DNA from: Myxococcota bacterium
GTDB taxonomy: Bacteria; Myxococcota_A; UBA9160; PR03
Length of the DNA stretch: 17,882 bases
Assembly: GCA_030066475.1 (NCBI GenBank)
Contig: JASJBO010000206.1
Coordinates: forward strand, 1-17,882
Reading direction: 5' to 3'
The notes below the pieces were generated by a model, which saw nothing but the letters and a program-made list of their open reading frames with translations, was not told where the DNA came from and did no database searches. The translations under genes were made by a program, and so were the position numbers. Positions 1 through 6,609 of the stretch are shown in pieces. Each line of letters starts with the position of its first letter. Position 1 is the first letter of the stretch.

Positions 1-1
1 G

Positions 2-169
2 GCTAGCAGCCCGTTGAAGAACCCTCCCGTCGCCTGGCACGCGCCTTCGGCCCGAGCTCTGCGTTGCGAAACCTCGCCGTAGCGACGGCTATGGCTGCGG
101 TTTCGCGCCTTGATCTCGGGCCGAATTCGCGCACCAGGCTCGGTCCGGGTTCTTCAACGGGCTGCTAGC
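2..169. mobile_element. Foldback / MITE-like palindromic element, non-coding
   Basis: The first 23 bases (2-24) are the exact reverse complement of 147-169. The palindrome continues inward: 32-37 pairs with 134-139, 46-56 pairs perfectly with 115-125 (11 bp), 66-73 pairs perfectly with 99-106 (8 bp), and the centre (76-83 with 87-95) is again nearly self-complementary. The whole stretch can therefore fold into one long imperfect hairpin. No transposase or other plausible gene lies inside. This matches a miniature inverted-repeat or foldback element, or a large REP-like repeat; with one copy in view the class cannot be decided. It abuts exbB so closely that the stop codon of exbB (165-167) lies inside its terminal repeat. 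It could also act as a transcription terminator or mRNA-stabilising hairpin for the operon. Confidence 0.75.
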
Positions 170-677
170 TCCGCGTCAGGAGGTCCGCGACGCGGTCGCG
201 CTCGCGTCGGGCCGCCTCGCGCAGCCGCGCGCTCGGAAAGAGCCCCGAGAGGGCGGCCACCATGCCGGCCATGGTCGGGAGGGTCGCGCGCGAGATGCTG
301 TCGGCCATGAGCCGGGCGCTGGAGCTTCCGGTGAGGGCCATCACATCGAAGACGTCGATCATCCCGGTCACCGTTCCGAGCAGCCCCAGAAGCGTGCACG
401 CGGCCACCAGCGAGCGGATCAGCCCGAGGTGGCGGTTCGCGCCGGCCGCAACCCGCGAGATGTATCCGCGGCGGATCTGCTCGGCGTACCACGACTCGCG
501 CTCGTCGCGCGCCAGCCAGGCCGCACGGACCTCCTCCACCAGCGCGCGGTGGTCGCCGCGCAGGTACAGGAACCGCTCCAGGATCAGCGTCCACATCAAC
601 ACCAGCACGGCGGCGATGGCGAGGAGCACGGGGCCGCCGCGCTCCAGGAAGGACTCCACCTCGAGCCAGGGCAGCAT
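165..677 (-). CDS. exbB: ExbB-type proton channel subunit, short form (MotA/TolQ/ExbB family)
   Basis: A 170-residue inner-membrane protein of the MotA/TolQ/ExbB proton-channel family, which uses proton motive force to energise TonB. An N-terminal membrane segment lies at about residues 14-38. A soluble loop follows, then the conserved pore region with the family motif LLGLLGTVTGMI at about 97-108, and a third hydrophobic segment at about 133-150. Length is normal for the ExbB of TonB2-type systems. The ATG start (677-675) overlaps the upstream TGA as ATGA, indicating translational coupling; larger open frames reaching upstream overlap the neighbour and are not credible. The stop codon TAG at 167-165 lies inside the terminal repeat of the adjacent foldback element, so the last residues may have been altered by that insertion. 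An exbD partner is expected next but is not in the window. Confidence 0.9.
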   Translation of the reverse strand: MLPWLEVESFLERGGPVLLAIAAVLVLMWTLILERFLYLRGDHRALVEEVRAAWLARDERESWYAEQIRRGYISRVAAGANRHLGLIRSLVAACTLLGLLGTVTGMIDVFDVMALTGSSSARLMADSISRATLPTMAGMVAALSGLFPSARLREAARRERDRVADLLTRS

Positions 678-2023
678 CACGAGGCGGCGCGGCCCCGGGT
701 CTCGCAGCGCTCCGCGACCATCCCCGCCGCGCGCTCCTCCAGGATCTCGGTCAGCTCCTTGGCGCGATCGCGCAACAGGCTCGCGAGGAAGGTCAGCGGA
801 ATCGCCACGATCAGCCCCAGCATGGTCGTGACCAGGGCCTCGGAGATGCCGCCGGCCATCAGCTTCGGATCGCCGGTCCCGAACAGGGTGATCATCTGGA
901 ACGTACGGATCATGCCCGTCACGGTGCCGAGCAGACCCAGGAGCGGCGCGATCACCGAGAGCACCCGGATCGTCGTGATGCCGCGCTCGAGCCGCGGGGT
1001 CTCGCGCAGCACCGCCTCGTCGAGCTTGAGCTCGAGCGTGTCGGTGTCGGCCTCGGGGTGGTGCTCGTAGACCTCGAGGACCCGGGCCAGAGGATCGTCG
1101 GGTCCGGACGCGGCGCGCTGCATCGACCGGCCCGTGCGCAGCAGCACGGCGAGACGCCCGAGCGCAAGCAGCAGTCCCGCCGCGCCGATGGCCAGGATGA
1201 CGTACGCCACGAATCCGCCGCGCTCGACCTGCTCGGCCCACGTCGGCCGCTGGACCTCGAGAGCGAGGACGGAGCCGAGGGAGGGATCGATGGGCGCGAC
1301 GCCGTCTTCCGAGCCCGCGGCGTAGCGCGCCGCGGCGCGCGCGTAGAGCCGCCCGGGCGGGCGCGCGAGCTCGCGCAGCGCGCCCCCCGTGTACTGGAGG
1401 AAGTCGCCGTCGGCGGAGAGGGCCGTGAACGGACCGATGCGCAGCACCTCCCGCTCGGTGGAGCGGCCGTCCGTGCCCACCACCGGGCTGCGAAAGCGCA
1501 CCACCTTGCCCGCCTCGGTGGCCTCCTGCTGCAGGGCGAACCAGAGCTGTGTCAGCTCCTCGAGTCCGGGCAGGCGCTTGCTCTCTGCCAGCGCGTCGAG
1601 CCCGGCCGCGCGCCCGGGCAGCTCCGCACTGACGAGGGAGCTCTGCAGGTGCGCGCGGGTGTCTCCCGCCACCTGACGCACGACACCGAACAGCTCTCCC
1701 AGGTTGCCGAGCCGGCTCTCCAGGCGCTCCTCGAGCTCCTCGATCTCGCTCTCGTTGCGTTGGAACTTCGCCTCGAGCTCCACGCTCCGCCGCTCGAGCG
1801 CCTCGCGGGCGCTCTGCGCCTCGGCCAGGAGCTGCGCCTGCTCCTGCTTCCGGCGCCGGAACTCGACCTCGCGGGCCCGATTCGCCTCGCGCTGCGCCGC
1901 GCGGCCCGCGCGCACCTCCTCGAGCAGTGCGTCGAGGGCGTCGGCGCCCGCCGCCTCGCGAGCAGCGGCGTCGGGCGGCGCCAGCGACAGGGCGAGCGCG
2001 ACGACGAGGAGCAGCCGGGCCAA
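677..2023 (-). CDS. TtpC-like long ExbB (coiled-coil periplasmic domain + MotA/TolQ/ExbB channel domain)
   Basis: A 448-residue protein. Residues 1-22 are a signal-like hydrophobic segment, about 30-110 form a charged heptad-rich coiled coil, about 115-265 are a periplasmic region, and 271-293 a membrane helix. The C-terminal MotA/TolQ/ExbB domain carries LLGLLGTVTGMIRTF at about 361-375 and a last helix at about 397-417. This layout is that of TtpC, the extra ExbB-like subunit that works with ExbB2/ExbD2/TonB2 in energising outer-membrane receptors (family knowledge from Vibrio). The start is TTG at 2023, one base after the TGA of the upstream DUF3450 gene, with GGAG four bases before it. 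The C-terminus overlaps the short exbB by ATGA. The DUF3450-TtpC-ExbB order supports the assignment. Confidence 0.88.
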   Translation of the reverse strand: MARLLLVVALALSLAPPDAAAREAAGADALDALLEEVRAGRAAQREANRAREVEFRRRKQEQAQLLAEAQSAREALERRSVELEAKFQRNESEIEELEERLESRLGNLGELFGVVRQVAGDTRAHLQSSLVSAELPGRAAGLDALAESKRLPGLEELTQLWFALQQEATEAGKVVRFRSPVVGTDGRSTEREVLRIGPFTALSADGDFLQYTGGALRELARPPGRLYARAAARYAAGSEDGVAPIDPSLGSVLALEVQRPTWAEQVERGGFVAYVILAIGAAGLLLALGRLAVLLRTGRSMQRAASGPDDPLARVLEVYEHHPEADTDTLELKLDEAVLRETPRLERGITTIRVLSVIAPLLGLLGTVTGMIRTFQMITLFGTGDPKLMAGGISEALVTTMLGLIVAIPLTFLASLLRDRAKELTEILEERAAGMVAERCETRGRAAS

Positions 2024-2024
2024 G

Positions 2025-2804
2025 TCACTCCGCCCCGTCGCGCGCCGGGCTCCCGACGGGAAGCAGGAGCAGGGCTGGCGGTGCCCGCCTGCGGGCGATC
2101 GCGAGCCCCCGCTTCACATGGGGTTCGAAGCGCCCATCGATCGCCTCGAAGGCGCGGCCGTTCCAGACGCCCGACTGCGCGCCGTCGAGCGTCCGGTAGA
2201 AGAGCGCCAGTCGTCCCACGCGCAGGAAGTCCACGGTACGCCGCTCGGCGTCCAGATCGAGCTCGCCGCTGTAGGCGTCGACGGTGTGGCCGAAATCGTC
2301 CTCGATCTGCCACGCCTCCATCAGCCGGCGGTACTTCTCCGCCACGCTGACGTCGGAACGCAGCAACAGCGCGCGAAGCGTCTCCACCCGAGCCCGACGC
2401 TCTTCGAGGAGGAAGGGGACGTCGCTCTCCACGAAGCGCCCGAGCGTATCGATCATGCGGCTCATGAACGGCATGATCTCGCGCTCGATCGCCGCCACGC
2501 GCTCGATCTCGTCGCCGAGCTCGCCGATCTCGGCGCGCTGCGACTCGACGAGCTGCTCGAGCTGCTCGTGATAGGTCTCGAGCGACTCGATCTGTCGGAG
2601 CTCGGCGCGGTACTGATCGAGCAGCGACTGGGTCTCGTCCGCCAGCCCGTCGACGCGCTCCTGCGAGGCGGCAGCCTCGGCGTGCGCAGCCCGCTCGGCC
2701 TCCATCGCGGACTCGAGCCGCTGGGCGGGCGCCCGGCCGGCGCTCGCGGCGGCGACCGCGACGAGGAGCAGCGCCCGAGTGCGTCGCAGGCTTCGAAGCG
2801 GCAG
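2025..2804 (-). CDS. DUF3450 periplasmic coiled-coil protein of TonB2-type operon, probable CTG start
   Basis: From the proposed start this is a 259-residue protein. A signal peptide spans about residues 1-27 (basic RSLRRTR, hydrophobic LLLVAVAAAS, then AQ). A long coiled coil follows at about 30-110, then the conserved DUF3450 body with motifs such as DVPFLLEERRARVETLRALL and VGRLALFYRT. DUF3450 proteins typically head operons with TtpC-like and ExbB genes, as here; their exact role is unknown. The only ATG/GTG/TTG in frame is ATG at 2954, which would add 50 residues of low-complexity Gly/Pro/Arg before the signal peptide. A CTG at 2804, four bases after a perfect AGGAGG (2814-2809), starts the protein exactly at the signal peptide, so I prefer it. 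The stop TGA is one base before the next gene. Confidence 0.82.
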   Translation of the reverse strand: MPLRSLRRTRALLLVAVAAASAGRAPAQRLESAMEAERAAHAEAAASQERVDGLADETQSLLDQYRAELRQIESLETYHEQLEQLVESQRAEIGELGDEIERVAAIEREIMPFMSRMIDTLGRFVESDVPFLLEERRARVETLRALLLRSDVSVAEKYRRLMEAWQIEDDFGHTVDAYSGELDLDAERRTVDFLRVGRLALFYRTLDGAQSGVWNGRAFEAIDGRFEPHVKRGLAIARRRAPPALLLLPVGSPARDGAE

Positions 2805-2808
2805 GGGA

Positions 2809-2814
2809 CCTCCT
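2809..2814 (-). promoter_or_regulatory. Shine-Dalgarno AGGAGG that decides the DUF3450 start
   Basis: The minus strand reads AGGAGG, four bases before an in-frame CTG (2804-2802) and directly ahead of a well-formed signal peptide. No ATG, GTG or TTG occurs in frame near it. This is the strongest ribosome binding site in the region and argues for non-AUG initiation. Confidence 0.6.
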
Positions 2815-2882
2815 GCGGACGAGCTGCGTCCGTCTCGAGGGGGAGGCCAGCTTACCGGCCCCCATCGGCCCCGCCCAGGGTC

Positions 2883-2901
2883 GCGGTGCCCGCCTGCGGG
2901 C
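2883..2901. repeat. 19-bp palindromic repeat, copy 2 (copy 1 at 2078-2096)
   Basis: The sequence is identical to 2078-2096 and contains a 6-bp-arm perfect palindrome with a 2-base centre. In both copies a GGTTCGAAGC motif follows shortly after (2122-2131 and 2907-2916), so similarity goes beyond the 19 bases. Copy 1 lies within the DUF3450 coding sequence near its C-terminus and copy 2 in its upstream region. It may be a small REP-like unit or a duplication; only two copies are in view. Confidence 0.45.
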
Positions 2902-2989
2902 CGCTCGGTTCGAAGCCCGAGCCCGCCGGTGCTGCCGGGGCCCGAATGGGGCATCGTTCCGGCTGGGGGATCGGGCGGAGGGCGCAGCG

Positions 2990-4441
2990 ATGAGCGGGAA
3001 GCTCGGACACGAGGTCGCGGGGCTCGACGCCACCGCGCAGGCGGAGCTGGTGCGACGCGGCGAGGTCGCCGCGGGCGAGCTGGTCGAGGCGGCGATCGAG
3101 CGCATCGAGCGGCTCGACCCCCGCCTCAACGCCGTGATCCACAAGCTCTACGAGCGCGCCCGCCGCGACGCCGCAGGGCAGCTTCCGGACGGACCGTTCC
3201 GCGGCGTCCCGTTCCTGCTGAAGGACCTGGGCTCGGGCAACGCCGAGGGCGAGCCGCACCACTGCGGCACGCGCTTCCTGCGCGACGCCGGCTGGAAGGC
3301 CCCCGGCAGCTCGCATCTGGTGGAGCGCTTCCGCGCGGCGGGCCTGGTCGACGTGGGCCGCACCAACGTGCCCGAGCTCGGCGCCTGGACGACGACCGAG
3401 TCCGACGCCTACGGACCGACGCGGAACCCCTGGAACCCCGCCCACAGCAGCGGCGGGTCGAGCGGGGGCTCGGCGGCCGCCGTGGCGGCGGGCATGGTGC
3501 CGGCGGCCCACGCCAGCGACGGCGGCGGCTCGATCCGGGTTCCCGCCAGCGCCTGCGGGCTGGTCGGCCTGAAGCCGTCGCGCGGCCGCGTCACGCTGGG
3601 GCCCCAGATCGCCGAGTCGTGGGCGGGCATGGTGGTGGAGTTCGCCGTGACGCGCAGCGTGCGCGACTGCGCTGCGCTGCTCGACTGCGTGGCCGGGGCC
3701 GCACCCGGCGATCCCTATGCGGCGGCGCCGCCGCGACGGCCGTACGCCGAGGAGGTGGGCGCCGACCCCGGCGCGCTGCGCGTGGCGCTGCTCACCGCGT
3801 CGCCGAACGCCTCGATCCACCCCGACTGCGTCGAGGCCGCCGAGGTCGCGGCCCGGGCGCTCGGCGAGCTGGGCCACGGCGTCGACCCGGTCGCCCAGAT
3901 CGACTTCGGTGCCGCCGAGGACGTCGAGCGCATCATCGACGTGATCGCGGCCGGCCAGGCGCGCGACGTGGAGCGCTGGAGCCAGACGCTCGGCCGCGAG
4001 CTGGGCGCCGCCGACCTCGACTGCGACAACTGGGCCGTGACCGAGCGCGGCCAGCAGCTCTCGGCGACCGACTACCTGGCGGGCGTCGAGGCCCTGCACG
4101 CCGCCACGCGCGCCGCCGCCACCTGGTGGGAGGCGCAGGGCATCGACCTGCTGCTCACGCCGACGCTGCCCGCGCCGCCGGCACCGATCGGCACGCTGGT
4201 GGCGGATCCCGCGCACCCGATGGAGGGCTTCGACCGCTCCGGCGCCTTCACCGCGTTCACGATCCCGTTCAACGTGACCGGGCAGCCGGCCATCTCGCTG
4301 CCGCTGCACTGGAACGCCGACGGCCTGCCGATCGGGGTGCAGCTCGTGGCGCGCGCCGGGCGCGAGGACCTGCTGCTCGCCGTGGCGGCCCAGCTCGAGT
4401 CGGCGCGGCCCTGGAGCCAGCGCCGACCCGCGGTGTGGTGA
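2990..4441 (+). CDS. Amidase (amidase signature family)
   Basis: A 483-residue cytoplasmic hydrolase that cleaves carboxamides to acid and amine or ammonia. The Ser-cisSer-Lys triad is visible: Lys78 in PFLLKDL, cis-Ser157 in the glycine/serine loop GGSSGGSAAAVAAG (155-168), and nucleophile Ser181 in SDGGGSIRVPAS (176-187). Length is typical of the family. The N-terminal helix-rich part (ELVEAAIERIERLDPRLNAVI) resembles aryl and 6-aminohexanoate-type amidases rather than GatA, and no gatB or gatC is present. The ATG at 2990 follows GGAGGG at 2977-2982 with 7-base spacing. It is the first gene of an operon: the next gene begins four bases after its stop. Its substrate cannot be read from the sequence; the downstream hydratase and CoA-transferase suggest the released acid is taken on as a CoA ester. 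Confidence 0.92.
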   Translation: MSGKLGHEVAGLDATAQAELVRRGEVAAGELVEAAIERIERLDPRLNAVIHKLYERARRDAAGQLPDGPFRGVPFLLKDLGSGNAEGEPHHCGTRFLRDAGWKAPGSSHLVERFRAAGLVDVGRTNVPELGAWTTTESDAYGPTRNPWNPAHSSGGSSGGSAAAVAAGMVPAAHASDGGGSIRVPASACGLVGLKPSRGRVTLGPQIAESWAGMVVEFAVTRSVRDCAALLDCVAGAAPGDPYAAAPPRRPYAEEVGADPGALRVALLTASPNASIHPDCVEAAEVAARALGELGHGVDPVAQIDFGAAEDVERIIDVIAAGQARDVERWSQTLGRELGAADLDCDNWAVTERGQQLSATDYLAGVEALHAATRAAATWWEAQGIDLLLTPTLPAPPAPIGTLVADPAHPMEGFDRSGAFTAFTIPFNVTGQPAISLPLHWNADGLPIGVQLVARAGREDLLLAVAAQLESARPWSQRRPAVW

Positions 4442-4445
4442 GACC

Positions 4446-5291
4446 GTGGACGATCCCAAGAGCCGGCCGAAGGTCCCGTTCGAGAGCATCCAGCCGGGCG
4501 ACCCGATCGGTCCGTTCCACTACGAGCTGACCCAGGAGCTGGTCGACCGCCATCTGCGCGCCACCGAGCAGGAGCGCTACCCCGATCCCGGGCTGGCGCC
4601 CGTGTCGCTGCTCGCGGCCGACGGCGTGCAGCTCGCCGACCAGTTCTTCGACATCTCGCAGTCGGTGCACGCGGGCCAGCGGCTCGCGGTGGTGCGCGTG
4701 CCGCGCCTGGGCGAGCGCCTCACGGTGAGCGGCACCGCGCGCGACAAGTTCGTGAAGCGCGGCCGGCGCTACGTCGTGACCGACACCGTGACCACCGACG
4801 CCGACGGCGACCTGGTGGCGTGCGGCACCACGACCGGCGTGCTCGTCTACGCGGAGGGCGACGACGCCTCGGGCGCGCGGCCGCCCTCGCGTGAGCCCGA
4901 GACCGCGCCCACGGTGCTGGCGCGCCTCGGTCCTCTGGTGCGCACCATCGACCTCGACAAGATGCGGCTCTACGAGCCGCCCGACGAGGTGAGCATCCAC
5001 ACCGACGACGCCTTCGCGCGCAGCGCCGGGCTGCCGGCCGCCATCGCCACCGGCACCCAGTTCCTGGCCTACCTGTTCGACCTGCTCTACCGGAGCTACG
5101 GGATGCAAGCCGTGGTCGGCACCGAGGTGGACGTGCGCATCCGGCTGCCCGTCTTCGCGGGCGACCGGATCGAGGCCTCGGCCGAGCGGGTCGAGTCGAA
5201 GGACGCCGACGATCGGCTCGAGCACCGGGTGCGCTGCCACGTCGAGCGCGGCGACGCGATCGTGGGCCGCGCCGCGGTGCCGGTGCGATGA
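4446..5291 (+). CDS. MaoC-like double-hotdog enoyl-CoA hydratase/dehydratase
   Basis: A 281-residue protein with two hotdog-fold halves. The N-terminal half (about 10-140) is a degenerate MaoC_dehydratas_N type domain. The C-terminal half (about 160-281) holds the hydratase-2 motif [18 protein letters not shown] at 180-197, in which Asp180 and His185 keep the D-x4-H catalytic spacing known from PhaJ and MaoC hydratases. The family adds or removes water across an enoyl-CoA double bond. The GTG start at 4446 is four bases after the amidase stop. Its own stop overlaps the next start as ATGA, so all three genes are probably translated together. The usual HG after the catalytic helix reads TG here, so substrate geometry may differ. 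Substrate unknown. Confidence 0.85.
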   Translation: MDDPKSRPKVPFESIQPGDPIGPFHYELTQELVDRHLRATEQERYPDPGLAPVSLLAADGVQLADQFFDISQSVHAGQRLAVVRVPRLGERLTVSGTARDKFVKRGRRYVVTDTVTTDADGDLVACGTTTGVLVYAEGDDASGARPPSREPETAPTVLARLGPLVRTIDLDKMRLYEPPDEVSIHTDDAFARSAGLPAAIATGTQFLAYLFDLLYRSYGMQAVVGTEVDVRIRLPVFAGDRIEASAERVESKDADDRLEHRVRCHVERGDAIVGRAAVPVR

Positions 5292-6565
5292 GCGCGGCGC
5301 CCGACTGGGCGGCTGCCTTCGGCGAACGCTGGGGGAATGCCGACCAGGTGGCCGCGCGGGTCGAGGACGGCATGGACGTCGCGACCGGCCTGATCGAGCC
5401 CACCACCCTGCTGGCCGCGCTCGGCCAGCGCGACGTCGGCGGCAGCGCGCTGGTGGCGGTGATGGCGCTGGGCGGGCTCGCGCTGGCCCAGAACCCGCGC
5501 TTCCGGCTGCGCACCGGCTTCGCGACGATCGCCTCCGCACCGCTCGTCGCCGAGGGCCGCTGCGAGTACCTGCCGCTGCTGTTCTCCGACGCGCGCCGCC
5601 ACATGCGCGCCGCCGAGCCCGACTGCGTGCTGGTGCGGCTGGCGCCGCCCGACGCACGGGGGCGCTGCTCCTACGGCTGGGCCGCCGGCTTCACGCCCGA
5701 GCTGCTCGAGGGGGCGCACGAGCGCGGCATCCCGATCCTGGCCGAGATCGACCCCACGCTGCCCCACACGATCGGCGGCCGCGAGCTGCCGGTGGGCGCC
5801 ATCGACGGCGCGTGCCTGGCGCAGGGCGACGCCGCCAGCGACACGCCGGTGGCGGCCTCGCCCCACGCCGACGCCATCGCCGCCCACCTGGCCCCGCTGG
5901 TGCCCGATGGCGCCACGCTCCAGGTCGGCATCGGCTCGGTCCCCGACGCGGCCGCCGAGAGGCTGGCGGCGCGCGACCTCGGCATCCACACCGAGGTGCT
6001 GGGACCCGGCCTGGCGCGGCTGGTGAAGCGCGGCCAGGCGACCGGCGCGCGCAAGGCCGTGGACCGCGAGCTCGCCGTCTGCACGATCGCATCGGTCGAC
6101 CCCGACGTGCGCGAGCTGGTCGAGGGCAGCGGCCGCGCCGAGGTGCGCGCCGCCAGCGAGGTGCTCGACCCGCGCCGCATCGCCGAGCACGACCGGCTGC
6201 GCTGCATCAACAGCGCCTTCGCCGTCGACCTGCGCGGGCAGGTCAACGCCGAGAGCTTCGGCTGGGCGCAGACGGCGGGCGTGGGCGGACAGCTCGACTT
6301 CTTCCGCGGCGCCGGCCTGCGCGAGGACGCACTGCGCATCATCGCGCTCGCCAGCGAGACCTCGCGCGGCGAGTCGCGCATCGTGGCCGGGCACCCGCCC
6401 GGCACCGTCGTGACCGCCACCCGCTACGACGTCGACGTGGTCGTGACCGAGCACGGCGCGGCCCGGCTGCGCGACCAGACCGACGAGGAGCGCGCCCGCG
6501 CGCTGATCGGCGTGGCGCACCCGCGCCACCGCGCGGCGCTCGAGCAGGCGCGCTTCGGGGGGTGA
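5288..6565 (+). CDS. Acetyl-CoA hydrolase/transferase family protein (4-hydroxybutyrate CoA-transferase-like)
   Basis: A 425-residue protein matching the class I CoA-transferase/hydrolase family that includes 4-hydroxybutyrate and succinyl-CoA:acetate transferases. Visible landmarks are GIGSVPDAAAERL (about 214-226), the catalytic-glutamate motif GIHTEVLGPGL (Glu236), GVGGQLDFFRGA (331-342), SRIV (363-366), VVTEHGAARLRDQ (385-397) and the family C-terminal AHPRHRAALEQA (410-421). Family knowledge: Glu forms a glutamyl-CoA intermediate and moves CoA from acetyl-CoA or a similar donor to a carboxylate. The start ATG overlaps the previous TGA. In this operon it would activate the acid released by the amidase or recycle CoA from the hydratase product. 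A decayed copy of its last ~125 bases occurs at about 8402-8526. Confidence 0.88.
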   Translation: MSAAPDWAAAFGERWGNADQVAARVEDGMDVATGLIEPTTLLAALGQRDVGGSALVAVMALGGLALAQNPRFRLRTGFATIASAPLVAEGRCEYLPLLFSDARRHMRAAEPDCVLVRLAPPDARGRCSYGWAAGFTPELLEGAHERGIPILAEIDPTLPHTIGGRELPVGAIDGACLAQGDAASDTPVAASPHADAIAAHLAPLVPDGATLQVGIGSVPDAAAERLAARDLGIHTEVLGPGLARLVKRGQATGARKAVDRELAVCTIASVDPDVRELVEGSGRAEVRAASEVLDPRRIAEHDRLRCINSAFAVDLRGQVNAESFGWAQTAGVGGQLDFFRGAGLREDALRIIALASETSRGESRIVAGHPPGTVVTATRYDVDVVVTEHGAARLRDQTDEERARALIGVAHPRHRAALEQARFGG

Positions 6566-6577
6566 GCCGAGGGGCTC
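6564..6577 (+). terminator. Weak possible hairpin at end of the amidase operon
   Basis: GAGCC at 6564-6568 can pair with GGCTC at 6573-6577 across a 4-base loop. It begins in the stop codon of the CoA-transferase, in the 44-base gap between two convergent genes. The stem is only 5 bp and no T-run follows, so this is a weak candidate. Confidence 0.2.
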
Positions 6578-6609
6578 CGACACTGCGACATTGACCTTCC
6601 GAGCCCGCA

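Larger units (their letters stand above)
2805..2989. other. Divergent intergenic region between DUF3450 and amidase operons
   Basis: About 185 bases separate the two divergent genes. The region must hold promoters for both directions, but no convincing -35/-10 pair could be picked. It contains a 19-base stretch at 2883-2901 with a perfect inner palindrome (GCCCGC-CT-GCGGGC) that recurs exactly at 2078-2096, inside the 3' part of the DUF3450 gene. A GGAGGG ribosome binding site for the amidase lies at 2977-2982. Confidence 0.5.

Noticed and set aside
165..1241. Longer exbB start giving a 358-residue protein
   Set aside because: The extra N-terminal part is the out-of-frame shadow of the TtpC-like gene; the ATGA junction at 677 marks the true start.
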